Positions 8,627 to 17,983 of a stretch of 64,000 bases of DNA are shown in pieces. The stretch comes from Palsa-1392 sp963819975 (GTDB lineage Bacteria; Verrucomicrobiota; Verrucomicrobiia; Chthoniobacterales; UBA10450). Position 1 is the stretch's first letter, and each line of letters starts with the position of its first letter. The stretch lies in contig CAWFYE010000013.1 in assembly GCA_963819975.1 (NCBI GenBank), positions 1-64,000 on the forward strand, written 5' to 3'. Under the pieces are notes generated by a model. That model had not been told where the DNA came from. It saw nothing but the letters and a program-made list of their open reading frames with translations, and did not search any database. The translations under genes and the position numbers were made by a program.

Positions 8627-10188
8627 GTTGAATGCTCCGCAGTGGTTTTGGCTTTCGGTTTCGGCTGGAAAGGTGCGAGCGCTGGGCGTGCGAGTTTAAT
8701 GATCACTTTGCGATCCTCATCGCTCAGCTTGTCGGCGGTATTCAAGCGCTCGCTCACTTCCGCCGGAATCTTCGCCGCGGCTTCGCGCACCACCTTTTCC
8801 GCTTCCTTCATCCGTTCGAGCGGGACGTCGTCGAAGAGTTTCGCGCTCAACGCCAGGAGCACGGCGATTTGTTCGACGACCGAAACCGGAGCGAATTCCG
8901 GTTGCTCGAGACAGGCGCGAATCCGCCGTCCGTGCTCGATGATCTTGCGCGCTTCTTCATCCAGCCGCGCGCCGAAACGGGAAAAACTTTCCCGTTCCTC
9001 GAACTGCGCGTAGGCCAGTTTGAGGTCGCCCGTGACCGCGCGGTAAGCCGCCAACTGCGCCTTGCCGCCGACGCGCGAGACGGATTTGCCGACATCGACC
9101 GCGGGCAGGACGCCCAGCTCGAAGAGCGACGGCGAGAGATAAATCTGTCCGTCGGTGATGGAGATCAGATTGGTCGGAATGTAAGCGGAAATATTTTGCG
9201 CCTCGGTCTCGATGATCGGCAACGCGGTGAGCGAGCCGCCGCCGAGTTCCTTGCGCAAATGGGTGGCGCGTTCGAGCAGCCGCGAGTGAATATAAAAAAT
9301 GTCGCCCGGAAAAGCTTCGCGCCCGGGCGGCCGGCGCTGCAACAACGAGAGCTCGCGATAAGCACGGGCGTGGTGTGTGAGATCGTCGTAAACGATCAGC
9401 ACGTCGCGGCCCGCTTCCATGAAATGTTCCGCGATGCTGGTCGCCGCGTAAGGCGCAATGTAGGCGAGCCCGGGCGGATCGTTCCCCTCGGTCACGACCA
9501 CGACCGTGTATTCCATCGCGTCCTTCTCGCGCAAACCTGCAACCGCTTTGGCGACTGCCGACGCGCGCTGACCAATGGCGCAATAAACGCAGACGACATC
9601 GCGGCCGCGCTGATTAAGGATGGTGTCGATCGCGATCGCGGTCTTGCCCGTCCGGCGATCACCCAAAATCAACTCGCGCTGCCCGCGCCCGATCGGAATG
9701 AGCGCGTCGATCACTTTCAATCCGGTCTGGAGCGGCACCGTCACCGGCGCGCGATCCATGATCGCCGCCGCGGGTCGCTCGATCGGCAAACGTTCGCTCG
9801 CTGCCACGGGCCCATTGCCATCGAGCGCTCGACCAAGCGGATCGATCACGCGCCCGAGCAACGCTTCGCCCACCGCGACGTCCATGACGCGTCCGGTCCG
9901 CTGAACTTCATCGCCGGCGTGCAGGCCCTGATATTCGCCGAGCAGAACGACGCCAATTTCCTCCTCGTCCACGTTGAACGCGATCCCGAAGAGATCGCCG
10001 GGGAGTTTGAGCAACTCCTCGAATCCCGCATTGGGAAGACCGGCGACGCGCGCGATGCCGGTAGAGACGCTGATGATCGTACCGACCTCGTGCGTCGTGA
10101 GTTGCGGCTTGAACGCTTCCCGCGCTCGATCAACTCCCGCAAACGTGCGATCGAAGACGCTTTGCAGACTTTCCGGCGCCGCGTTCAT
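8623..10188 (-). CDS. atpA: N-type ATPase alpha subunit
   Basis: 521 residues. Non-catalytic nucleotide-binding subunit. P-loop GDRRTGKTAIAIDTI near residue 178; VYCAIGQRASAVAKAV and SLLQRRPPGREAFPGDIFYI follow in normal order. The C-terminal domain is present, with an extra Lys/Pro-rich tail (about 15 residues). It overlaps atpF (4 bp) upstream and the VIT gene (4 bp) downstream. A long open frame on the opposite strand is a GC-driven shadow. Full length; no missing residue seen. Confidence 0.95.
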   Translation of the reverse strand: MNAAPESLQSVFDRTFAGVDRAREAFKPQLTTHEVGTIISVSTGIARVAGLPNAGFEELLKLPGDLFGIAFNVDEEEIGVVLLGEYQGLHAGDEVQRTGRVMDVAVGEALLGRVIDPLGRALDGNGPVAASERLPIERPAAAIMDRAPVTVPLQTGLKVIDALIPIGRGQRELILGDRRTGKTAIAIDTILNQRGRDVVCVYCAIGQRASAVAKAVAGLREKDAMEYTVVVVTEGNDPPGLAYIAPYAATSIAEHFMEAGRDVLIVYDDLTHHARAYRELSLLQRRPPGREAFPGDIFYIHSRLLERATHLRKELGGGSLTALPIIETEAQNISAYIPTNLISITDGQIYLSPSLFELGVLPAVDVGKSVSRVGGKAQLAAYRAVTGDLKLAYAQFEERESFSRFGARLDEEARKIIEHGRRIRACLEQPEFAPVSVVEQIAVLLALSAKLFDDVPLERMKEAEKVVREAAAKIPAEVSERLNTADKLSDEDRKVIIKLARPALAPFQPKPKAKTTAEHST

Positions 10189-10994
10189 TTACTTTTTGCG
10201 ACTGACTTGTGCTCGTTAGGCTGCGGTTTCGGCTGGTCCTTCGCTTTCAAAAGTTCGTCGACGCCATGTTCCAAACCTGTGAGGTAATCGGCGATGCTCC
10301 ACGCGAGCTTTTGGCCGTTCGTGGTCAGTTCGATGCCGCTGATCAAATCCGGGGCGGTCTCGAACCGGATTTTTATTTCGCCCGAGAAGGTGTCGTTGAG
10401 CGCTTTTTGAATTGCGGCCTCCTGCTCGGCGGGGAGGTCGAAAGCGCTACGCAAGACGGCGGGTTTGGACGCTGTCTTGAGAGCTTCGCCGAGGCTCGCT
10501 CTCGTTTTCGCGTCCAGCGCTTGCAGGCGCCGCAGGAAAACGTCGACGGTTCGCTCTTCGAGGCTTGTCGTGGCGAGATCGGCCAGCGTCTTTCGCGTGA
10601 TGGCAAAAACTTCCTCCTGCGTTCGGCGACTGATGGCCCGGCTCAAGTGCTGCGCGTCGTTTCGTAGCGTCTCGCCTCGCTTTGCGCTCAGCGCGTCGGC
10701 AGCCTTGCGCGCTTCGTCGAGGAGCCGCTCGCGCTCGGCTCTCGCTTCGTCGGTTGCCTTGCTCAGGAGCGCGGCGCGCTGCTGATCGAACTCTTCGTTC
10801 TTCTGCTGGAAATCGTCGCGCTCCTTTTTGGCTTCAGCCTTTTTGGCAGCGGCGTCGGCCAGTTCGGCGGCGATCCGTTTCTCGCGCGCATCGATCGTGT
10901 TGAGGATCGGCTTGTAAAGAAAGCGCCTCAACAACCAGACGAGGATGAGGAAGTTGAGCGCCTGCGCCCCGACGGTGAACCAGTCGATGAGCAT
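10185..10994 (-). CDS. atpF: N-type ATPase long b subunit (b-delta-like)
   Basis: 269 residues, much longer than a housekeeping b subunit (~160). One N-terminal membrane helix (ALNFLILVWLLRRFLYKPIL), then a long charged coiled coil (residues ~35-150). A C-terminal globular part (ALNDTFSGEIKIRFETAPDL...ISGIELTTNGQKLAWSI) resembles the delta/OSCP tail. N-ATPase operons lack a separate delta gene, and this extended b subunit is its known replacement. The stop lies next to atpA (4-bp overlap) and atpE ends 4 bp upstream. Confidence 0.9.
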   Translation of the reverse strand: MLIDWFTVGAQALNFLILVWLLRRFLYKPILNTIDAREKRIAAELADAAAKKAEAKKERDDFQQKNEEFDQQRAALLSKATDEARAERERLLDEARKAADALSAKRGETLRNDAQHLSRAISRRTQEEVFAITRKTLADLATTSLEERTVDVFLRRLQALDAKTRASLGEALKTASKPAVLRSAFDLPAEQEAAIQKALNDTFSGEIKIRFETAPDLISGIELTTNGQKLAWSIADYLTGLEHGVDELLKAKDQPKPQPNEHKSVAKSK

Positions 10995-10997
10995 GGA

Positions 10998-11279
10998 TTA
11001 CTTTCCGGCCGCCTGCGCGATAACGTGATTCCAGAACGGATTCGCGAAGATCAGAATCATCGAGACAACGAAGCAATAGATGGCGGTCGATTCGATCATG
11101 GCGAGGCCGACGAAGAGCGTGCGCGTGATGGTGGCGGAGGCGTCGGGCTGCTGGGCCAGCGCGGTGAGCGCGGCCGCGACCGAGCGCCCTTCGCCGAGGG
11201 CCGGCATCATACAGCCGATACCGGTCGTTAGGCCAGCGGTGACGATCGAGGCGATCGCGATGAGTGTCATGTTATCCAT
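10998..11279 (-). CDS. atpE: N-type ATPase c (rotor ring) subunit
   Basis: 93 residues forming a two-helix hairpin. Helix 2 carries the ion site IESTAIY: Glu63-Ser64-Thr65 and Tyr68 correspond to the Na+-binding E-S-T..Y of Ilyobacter-type rings. Helix 1 has Glu30 (ALGEGRS) where Na+ F-ATPases have Gln, a feature of N-ATPases. The polar loop is QQPDA. Two carboxylates per site mean the coupling ion cannot be read from sequence: N-ATPases were proposed to move Na+, yet the one ring tested from Burkholderia was reported H+-specific (recalled). Confidence 0.93.
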   Translation of the reverse strand: MDNMTLIAIASIVTAGLTTGIGCMMPALGEGRSVAAALTALAQQPDASATITRTLFVGLAMIESTAIYCFVVSMILIFANPFWNHVIAQAAGK

Positions 11280-11297
11280 TGGTTTGTCCTTTGTTGG

Positions 11298-11987
11298 TTA
11301 GGCTGATGTTTCAAGTTTCGGCCGGCGCGTGCGCGTGGCCGCGGCGATGTAAACCGTGGCGAGGATGCTGAAGATGTAGGCCTGCACCATGCCGGTGAGG
11401 AGGCCGAGCGCGGTCATCACGATCGGGAAAATGAACGGCGTGATCGTGAGCAGAATACCGATGATCATCGCCCCGCTCATCATGTTGCCGAAGAGACGGA
11501 CGGCGAGCGCGAGGGTGCGCGAGAGCTCGCTGATGATGTTGAACGGTAGCATGATCACCGTCGGCTCGATGTAGGATTTGAGGTAACCGCCGAAGCCCTG
11601 GTCCTCGATGCCGAAAAGGGGCACGGCCACAAAGACGCAGAGAGCGAGCGCGGCGGTAGTCGAGAGCGAAGCGGTCGGCGGCTCGTAGCCGGGAATGATG
11701 GTGCAGAGCGCGGAGACGGCGACGAAGAGAAAGAGCGTACCGAGAAAGCCGAGATATTTTTCCGGCTGCTGTAGTCCGACTTCTTCGATCTGTTTGTTGA
11801 TCCCGGTCACGATGATTTCCAAGAAATTCTGCCAGCGGGTGCGTTCCAGTTCGGTGGAGAGGTTGCGCGTGATGAGCTTCGCGCCGACGGCGAGCACGAT
11901 CATCAGTCCCCAGGTGAAGACGATGGTGCCGTTGAGTTTGAAAAATCCGTGCTGCCAAAAAATTATCTGATCGGGACTAAGGCGCAT
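11298..11987 (-). CDS. atpB: N-type ATPase a subunit
   Basis: 229 residues, five to six membrane segments. The stator arginine helix is MISELSR-like IISELSRTLALAVRLFGNMM (Arg in LAVRLFGN), with the C-terminal MTALGLLTGMVQAYIFSILA half. The N-terminus has DQIIFWQHGFFKLNGTIVFT. Overlaps atpR by 11 bp and lies 18 bp before atpE. The stop codon forms part of GCCTAAC, a near match to the octamer common in this window. Confidence 0.93.
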   Translation of the reverse strand: MRLSPDQIIFWQHGFFKLNGTIVFTWGLMIVLAVGAKLITRNLSTELERTRWQNFLEIIVTGINKQIEEVGLQQPEKYLGFLGTLFLFVAVSALCTIIPGYEPPTASLSTTAALALCVFVAVPLFGIEDQGFGGYLKSYIEPTVIMLPFNIISELSRTLALAVRLFGNMMSGAMIIGILLTITPFIFPIVMTALGLLTGMVQAYIFSILATVYIAAATRTRRPKLETSA

Positions 11988-12291
11988 GACCGGCCTCCGG
12001 TGTTTGCGAGTGATGATTTTCGACCGGCGCGCGGGTCAGCCAGGTCACGACGAAACGCGCGACGACGAATCCGAGCAGGCAGGCAATCAGGCGCCGCCAA
12101 TCCCCACGGCCGACAAAGTAGAAGCCGGCGAGCGTAACGCCCATGCGCAGCAGCATGCTGCCGAAAAACCAGAGCGCGGGTTGCCGCGACGAAAGGCCCT
12201 TGCGCACGGTCCACCAAAGGCCGCCGAAAAAAATCGCCCCAAGCGAGAGGCCGACGGCGCTCGCGAGCAGCAATGGCAGCGGTTCATTCAT
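11977..12291 (-). CDS. atpR: N-ATPase accessory membrane protein AtpR
   Basis: About 104 residues, three hydrophobic segments. Matches the AtpR (N-ATPase subunit) family: SLGAIFFGGLWWTVRKGLSS, then LWFFGSMLLRMGVTLAGFYF and GFVVARFVVTWLTR. The conserved arginines sit within the helices; in the family these were proposed to interact with c-subunit carboxylates. Start at ATG 12291 follows from ATGAATGA overlapping the atpQ stop. An octamer TCGTTAGG covers the start codon region (12291-12298). Confidence 0.87.
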   Translation of the reverse strand: MNEPLPLLLASAVGLSLGAIFFGGLWWTVRKGLSSRQPALWFFGSMLLRMGVTLAGFYFVGRGDWRRLIACLLGFVVARFVVTWLTRAPVENHHSQTPEAGHAP

Positions 12292-12613
12292 CGTTAGGCG
12301 CCCCGTCGTCCTGCATCGCTTTCTCTTCCTTGGCAACCCAGCGCCACGCGTTCAGACAACCAATCGTGAGCCCGGCGACCAGGAGCGCGAGCGTCCAGGA
12401 ATGGGCTCCGGGATGATGCTTGTCCAACCAAATGCCGAGCGCGGCGCCGAGCAATGTCGGCACGGTCACCGACCAGCCGATCAGTCCCATCATGCCGAGG
12501 CCGAACCAGACGCCGGGCTTGGGATTGTGCCGCGCCTTGAGTTTGCGCGCCGCTTTCACGCCGATTTGCCCGGCGAAATCTGGCTCCGTTTGATCGCTAG
12601 GCCGGTCGCTCAT
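12284..12613 (-). CDS. atpQ: N-ATPase AtpQ (AtpI-like) membrane protein
   Basis: 109 residues; two membrane helices, MGLIGWSVTVPTLLGAALGI with WLDKHHPG, and a second ALLVAGLTIGCLNAWRWV. Same fold as AtpI/AtpZ, which helps c-ring assembly or Mg2+ uptake in other F-ATPases. The acidic N-terminus is cytoplasmic. Coupled by 4-bp overlap to atpC and by 8 bp to atpR. Some authors call it atpI. Confidence 0.85.
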   Translation of the reverse strand: MSDRPSDQTEPDFAGQIGVKAARKLKARHNPKPGVWFGLGMMGLIGWSVTVPTLLGAALGIWLDKHHPGAHSWTLALLVAGLTIGCLNAWRWVAKEEKAMQDDGAPNDE

Positions 12614-13002
12614 TCTTGAAAGCTCGCGAACCGATGCAGGAAGCCGGTTTCCAATTTCGCCATGACCGAGCGGACGTTTTGCTCGTCCTCATCGAGCGCG
12701 AGGAATTCCTGCTTCACCGCGTCGTGCAACTGTCCGAGATCCGTCCCGCCGAGTGCACGGCGCACCGAGACGAGCACGTCTGCGCCGGTTTTCACGAGCA
12801 CACCTTCGTCCACCGCGACGAAGACTTCGCCTTCACCTTCACCTTCGGTTTCGTAAGTCAAAATCCCGGGCGCGAGCGCGGCCACGCAATCGAGCCGATG
12901 CGGGAGGATTCCGAACGAACCTTCGCGCGTCTCCGCGACAATGCGCGACACGCCGGTCTTCTCGGCGAAGACCTGAAACGGGAGAAGAATCTTAAGCTGC
13001 AT
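12610..13002 (-). CDS. atpC: N-type ATPase epsilon subunit
   Basis: 130 residues from ATG 13002, which overlaps the end of atpD by 11 bp. N-terminal beta sandwich (MQLKILLPFQVFAEKTGVSR, EGSFGILPHRLDCVAALAPG) and a C-terminal helix (NVRSVMAKLETGFLHRFASF). A Glu/Gly-rich acidic insertion (TEGEGEGEVF) sits in the sandwich. Epsilon regulates and couples rotation in F-ATPases. Confidence 0.9.
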   Translation of the reverse strand: MQLKILLPFQVFAEKTGVSRIVAETREGSFGILPHRLDCVAALAPGILTYETEGEGEGEVFVAVDEGVLVKTGADVLVSVRRALGGTDLGQLHDAVKQEFLALDEDEQNVRSVMAKLETGFLHRFASFQE

Positions 13003-14427
13003 GTGCGGCGGCGACCGGTGTCGGCTGTGGTTGCGGTTTCCCTTTCGCCTTGGCCTCATCGACCGCGCCGATCATATAGAACGCGCTCTCCGGTAAATCC
13101 CTGAATTCGTCGTGCAGGATTCGCTCACAACCGTCCAGCGCATCCTTCAGACTAACGAGTTTACCTTTCATGCCGGTGAACTGCTTGGTCGTGAAAAACG
13201 GCTGCGTCAGAAACCGCTCCAGCCGGCGCGCGCGGGCGACCACGTTGCGATCCTCCGGCGAGAGTTGCTCCAGGCCGAGCATCGCGATAATGTCTTTCAG
13301 CTCGGCGTATTGCGCGAGCGTGCGCCGGATTTCCTGCGCCAGTTTGTAATGGCGTTCGCCAACAATTCCCGGCGTCGCCATCTTGGAACTCGATTGCAGC
13401 GGATCGATCGCGGGGAAAAGTCCTTCGCTCGCGCGCTGGCGCGAGAGAACGATCGACGCCGAGAGATGCGAGAAGGTGTGGACCGCCGCCGGATCGGTGA
13501 AATCGTCGGCCGGCACATATACCGCCTGGATCGAAGTAATCGCGCCGGTATCGGTGTTCGCGATCCGTTCCTCCAGTCCGGAAAGCTCGGTGCCCATCGT
13601 CGGCTGATAGCCGAGACGCGACGGCATTTGCCCCATCAAACCCGAGACTTCCATCCCGGCCTGGATGAAGCGGAAAATATTATCGATCAGCAGCAGCACA
13701 TCGCGATGTTCGTCGTCACGAAAATATTCGGCCATCGTGAGGGCGGCGTGGCCGACGCGGAAGCGGCTGCCCGGCGGCTCGTTCATCTGCCCATAGATCA
13801 TGACCATGTTTGGCAGCACGCCGGCTTCCTTCATCTCGCGATAAAGCTCCTCGCCTTCGCGGCAGCGTTCGCCGATCCCGCAGAAAATGCTCACGCCTTT
13901 CTGATCCGAGACGACGTTGTGAATCATCTCGGTCAGCAGCACCGTCTTGCCCACGCCGGCTCCGCCGAAAAGGCCGGCTTTTCCGCCGCGCTCCAGCGGC
14001 ATGAGCACGTCGATGACTTTGATTCCGGTCTCGAAAACTTCTGACTTGGTCGAACGTCGCGCCAATGGCGGCGGATCGCGATGCACCGAACGCCATTGGA
14101 TATCGGTCGGCGCTGGTTCGCGATCGATCGCGTTGCCGAAGACGTCGAACATGCGAGAGAGAATTCCCTTCCCGACCGGCGCCAGCAGCGGCCCGCCCGT
14201 GTCCTCCACGGACATGCCGCGCGCGAGACCTTGAGTAGGCGTCAACGCAATCCCGCGCACGTGATGCGCGTCGCTCTGCGCCAGCACTTCAATGACGATC
14301 TCCTTTTTGTACACGCGCGGAGGACCGAGTAAATCGGCGGCAAGTGTGCATCGAATCGCACATCCACGACGCTGCCGCGGACCGAAGCGACCACACCTTG
14401 ATTCGAAGGAGTGGTTTTGTTTTCCAT
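12992..14427 (-). CDS. atpD: N-type ATPase beta (catalytic) subunit, one frameshift near the N-terminus
   Basis: Catalytic subunit, about 478 residues. ATG at 14427 begins MENKTTPSNQGVVASVRGSV, then VDVRFDAHLPPIYSVLRA. Near 14315 one base is missing or extra, and the sequence continues in another frame with KEIVIEVLAQSDAHHVRG and IALTPTQGLARGMSVED. P-loop GLFGGAGVGKTVLL, catalytic VSIFCGIGERCREGEE and YVPADDFTDPA are normal. The indel lies beside a run of five A (coding strand TACAAAAAGG), so a consensus error is likely; a real break would silence the whole operon's enzyme. First gene of the operon. Confidence 0.88.
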
Positions 14428-14519
14428 TGTATCCGAAGACTCCGCGCTACGTGGAGGGTAAATTCGTTTTCTATTCCATCGCGACTCTGCCATCGCCCCG
14501 GCTTAGCTGGCCCGTCATA

Positions 14520-15554
14520 TCAGCCATTTGCGAAGTCGAGAACCACGCGTGACGCCACCTTGCCCTGTTCAAGGCGTTCCAAGACCTGGTTAATCGCCGA
14601 CAGCGGTTGCAGCTCGATATCGGCCGTAACCTTGCCTTCGGCCGCGAAGGCGAGCGCTTCGGCCATGTCCTCTCGGGTGCCGACGAACGAACCGCGGATG
14701 GTGATGCAGTTCGCTACCACATCGAAAAGCGGGGTCGGGAATTCGCCGGGAGGAAGACCGATCAACACGCAAGTCCCACACTTGCGCGTCATGCCAACGC
14801 CCTGCTTAAATGCACCGAGCGATGGTGCCGTGATCACAACGCCATGTGCTCCGCCGCCAGTCCCCTTCTTCACGGTCGCTACCGGGTCGCCGGCCTTGGC
14901 GTTGACGACGAGTTCGGCGCCAAGCTTCTTGGCGTGGGCGAGTTTGCCGTCATCAACGTCAATCGCGCAAACGTGGAGTCCCATGGCCTTGGCATATTGG
15001 ACCGCCAGGTGACCCAAGCCGCCGATGCCGGAAACGGCGATCCATTGGCCGGGCTTCGCGCCCGTCTCCTTGATTCCTTTATATGTGGTGATTCCGGCGC
15101 AGATGATTGGGGCCGCTTCCGTAGCCTTTAGCCCGGAAGGTATGTGGGCGACGTAATTCGGGTCAGCCAAAATGTATTCAGCAAAGCCGCCGTTCTTGGT
15201 ATAGCCACCAAACTGCGCCTCCGGGCAAACCGTTTCCCAAGCCGACAAGCAATACTCGCAATGACCACACGCTGAGTAGAGCCAAGGCACCCCGACACGA
15301 TCGTCGACCTTCACGATCGTCACGCCCGCTCCAATGGCGACGACCGACCCGATACCCTCATGGCCGGGGATGAACGGAGGGGTCGGTTTCAACGGCCAGT
15401 CGCCATGCCAGGCATGGACATCTGTGTGACATACCCCGCACGCCTCGGTCTTGACCAGGATTTGGCCCGGTCCCGGAGTCGGAACGTCCCATTCCTGAAT
15501 TTCCAAAGGTTTTCCGAACTGCACAACCACTGCTGCTTTCATCTTGTCTTTCAT
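14520..15554 (-). CDS. adhP: Zinc-dependent alcohol dehydrogenase (AdhP-like)
   Basis: 344 residues from ATG 15554, chosen for the strong ribosome site AAGGAAAGGAA 5-6 nt upstream; an upstream start would overlap the phosphoketolase gene. Catalytic zinc ligands in CGVCHTDVH and GHEG, structural zinc cysteines in CGHCEYCLSAWETVC, NAD-binding GIGGLGHLAVQYAKAMG. Interconverts alcohols and aldehydes with NAD(H); with phosphoketolase and acyl-CoA synthetase it could dispose of C2 units. It follows xfp after 28 bp. Confidence 0.93.
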   Translation of the reverse strand: MKDKMKAAVVVQFGKPLEIQEWDVPTPGPGQILVKTEACGVCHTDVHAWHGDWPLKPTPPFIPGHEGIGSVVAIGAGVTIVKVDDRVGVPWLYSACGHCEYCLSAWETVCPEAQFGGYTKNGGFAEYILADPNYVAHIPSGLKATEAAPIICAGITTYKGIKETGAKPGQWIAVSGIGGLGHLAVQYAKAMGLHVCAIDVDDGKLAHAKKLGAELVVNAKAGDPVATVKKGTGGGAHGVVITAPSLGAFKQGVGMTRKCGTCVLIGLPPGEFPTPLFDVVANCITIRGSFVGTREDMAEALAFAAEGKVTADIELQPLSAINQVLERLEQGKVASRVVLDFANG

Positions 15555-15582
15555 TGTTATTCCTTTCCTTACTGCATGAGTC

Positions 15583-17967
15583 TTACGCCGCTTTGCCTGT
15601 GCCGGTAGCATCCCATTTCCAATTCCTGATCTCCGGCAGGTCTTGACCGTTTTTATCGATGTAAATCTTGTGCTCGATCAGCTTGTCGCGGAGCTGCTGC
15701 TTGAGGTAGATGCCTTTTTCGCCGGTCTGCGGGACACGGTCGATCGTGTCCATGACGAGATGGAAACGGTCCAACTCGTTGAGAACAGTCATATCGAAAG
15801 GCGTGGTGATGGTACCCTCTTCCTTATAGCCGCGAACGTGGATGTTATCGTGGTTAGTGCGGCGATAAGTTAGCCGGTGGATCAACCACGGGTAGGCATG
15901 GAACGCGAAGATGACCGGCCGGTCCTTGGTGAAGAGCGAGTCGAAATCGGTGTCGCTTAACCCGTGTGGGTGTTCGCTCTGCGGCTGCAGCTTCATCAGG
16001 TCAACGACGTTGACCACCCGGATTTTCAGGTCGGGCAGATGCTCGCGCATGATGGAGACAGCGGCGAGCGTCTCCAGAGTGGGCACGTCGCCGCAGCAGG
16101 CCATGACGACGTCGGGCGCGACCTCCTGATCATTGCTGGCCCACGACCAGATGCCGATGCCTTCGGTGCAGTGCTTCACGGCTTCGTCCATCGTCAGCCA
16201 CTGCGGCGCCTGATACTTGCCTCCGATGACGACGTTGACGTAATGGCGACTGCGCAAACAATGGTCCCATACCGAGAGCAGGCAGTTGGCATCCGGCGGC
16301 AAATAGACGCGCACGACGGAGGCTTTCTTGTTCACGACGTGATCAATGAAACCAGGGTCTTGATGCGTAAAGCCGTTATGCATTTGCTGCCACACGTGCG
16401 AGGCCAGCAGATAATTCAGCGACGCGATTTTCCGCCGCCACGGCAACTCTGCCGTCACCTTGAGCCACTTGGCGTGCTGGTTGAACATCGAGTCGATGAT
16501 GTGGATGAACGCCTCGTAGCAGTTGAAAAGTCCGTGCCGACCAGTCAGCAGGTAACCTTCGAGCCAGCCTTCGCATTGATGCTCGCTCAGCATTTCTATG
16601 ACGCGACCATCCAAGGCGAGGAACTCATCGTTCTCCTGCGTCCGTGCGTCCCACTGTCGATTAGTCGCCTCAAACACCGCGTTCAAGCGGTTGGAAAGTG
16701 TTTCGTCGGGACCGAAGATTCGGAAATTACGGTGTTCCCGATTAAGCCGGGCCACGTCGCGTAGGAACACGCCGAGTTCGTGCGTATCGGCCGCGTCAAC
16801 GGATCCCGGTGACGGCACCGTCACCGCGTACTTGCGAAAGTCCGGCATAACGAGATCGCGGAGCAGTAGGCCGCCATTGGCGTGGGGGTTCGCGCCCATC
16901 CGGCGCTCACCTTGGGGCGCGAGTTCGGCCAGCTCCGGTTTCAACCGGCCTGACTCATCGAAGAGTTCCTCCGGACGGTAGCTGCGCAACCACTCCTCCA
17001 GCAGCTTGAGGTGTTCGGGATGGGCGGGATCCACCGCGATCGGTATCTGGTGCGCGCGGAAGGTGCCTTCAATTTGCACGCCATCCACCCACTTCGGGCC
17101 CGTCCAGCCTTTCGGAGATTTGAGGACGATCATGGGCCAGCGCGGGCGCATCGTGTTGCCATTGACGCGAGCTTCGTGCTGGATGCGTTTGATCTCTTCT
17201 ACCGCGCGGTCCAGCGTCGCCGCCATAGCCTCGTGCATCAGCGCCGGCTCGTGTCCCTCCACGTAAAGCGGCGTCCAGCCGTTGCCGCGCAAAAACTGGT
17301 CCAGTTCCTCTGGCTCAATGCGGGCGAGAATGGTCGGGTTGGCGATCTTGTAACCGTTGAGGTGCAGGACAGGCAGCACGGCGCCGTCGGTGATGGGATC
17401 GAGAAACTTGTTCGACTGCCACGACGTGGCCAACGGTCCGGTCTCCGCCTCGCCATCGCCCACACAGCAGGCCACGATGAGATTGGGATTGTCGAACACC
17501 GCACCGAAAGAATGGCTGAGTGAGTAGCCCAGTTCGCCGCCTTCGTGAATCGAGCCCGGGCACTCCGGCGATGCGTGGCTGGGAATGCCGCCGGGAAACG
17601 AGAACTGCTTGAAGAGCTTTTGCAGCCCAGCCTCATCCTGGCTGATGTCGGGATAGATCTCGCTGTAAGTGCCTTCGAGATAAGTGTTGCCAACCACCGC
17701 TGGTCCGCCATGTCCCGGACCACAGACATAAATAACATCGAGGTCGTATTTCTTAATGACCCGGTTCAGGTGCGCATAGATGAAGTTCTGTCCCGGCGTG
17801 GTGCCCCAATGTCCGAGCAGCATGTGCTTGATGTCCGTGAGCGCGAGCGGGCGCTTCAGCAGCGGATTATCGAAGAGATAAATCTGGCCGACCGAGAGGT
17901 AATTCGCCGCCCGCCAGTAGGCGTCGATCTTTTGCAGCAGGTCGGGTGTGAGTGTGTTCGTTATCAT
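15583..17967 (-). CDS. xfp: Xylulose-5-phosphate/fructose-6-phosphate phosphoketolase
   Basis: 794 residues from ATG 17967 (usual length ~790-800). Thiamine-diphosphate enzyme that cleaves xylulose-5-P or fructose-6-P with phosphate to acetyl-phosphate plus an aldose-phosphate. Motifs in order: QIYLFDNPLLKRPL, GHWGTTPGQNFIYAHLN, GPGHGGPA, SHASPECPGSIHEGGELGYS, the TPP site GDGEAETGPLATSW, and C-terminal MACCGDVPTLETLAAV. Acetyl-phosphate would feed the acetate kinase at 24.1 kb. A deleted relic of a second xfp lies at 23.0-23.3 kb. Confidence 0.95.
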   Translation of the reverse strand: MITNTLTPDLLQKIDAYWRAANYLSVGQIYLFDNPLLKRPLALTDIKHMLLGHWGTTPGQNFIYAHLNRVIKKYDLDVIYVCGPGHGGPAVVGNTYLEGTYSEIYPDISQDEAGLQKLFKQFSFPGGIPSHASPECPGSIHEGGELGYSLSHSFGAVFDNPNLIVACCVGDGEAETGPLATSWQSNKFLDPITDGAVLPVLHLNGYKIANPTILARIEPEELDQFLRGNGWTPLYVEGHEPALMHEAMAATLDRAVEEIKRIQHEARVNGNTMRPRWPMIVLKSPKGWTGPKWVDGVQIEGTFRAHQIPIAVDPAHPEHLKLLEEWLRSYRPEELFDESGRLKPELAELAPQGERRMGANPHANGGLLLRDLVMPDFRKYAVTVPSPGSVDAADTHELGVFLRDVARLNREHRNFRIFGPDETLSNRLNAVFEATNRQWDARTQENDEFLALDGRVIEMLSEHQCEGWLEGYLLTGRHGLFNCYEAFIHIIDSMFNQHAKWLKVTAELPWRRKIASLNYLLASHVWQQMHNGFTHQDPGFIDHVVNKKASVVRVYLPPDANCLLSVWDHCLRSRHYVNVVIGGKYQAPQWLTMDEAVKHCTEGIGIWSWASNDQEVAPDVVMACCGDVPTLETLAAVSIMREHLPDLKIRVVNVVDLMKLQPQSEHPHGLSDTDFDSLFTKDRPVIFAFHAYPWLIHRLTYRRTNHDNIHVRGYKEEGTITTPFDMTVLNELDRFHLVMDTIDRVPQTGEKGIYLKQQLRDKLIEHKIYIDKNGQDLPEIRNWKWDATGTGKAA

Positions 17968-17983
17968 GGTTGGCAAGGTTTCG

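Noticed and set aside
8632..10287. 551-codon open frame antisense to atpA
   Set aside because: It mirrors the full atpA gene; the composition (Arg/Asp/Val/Gly-rich) is that of a GC-driven shadow frame and it has no recognisable domain.
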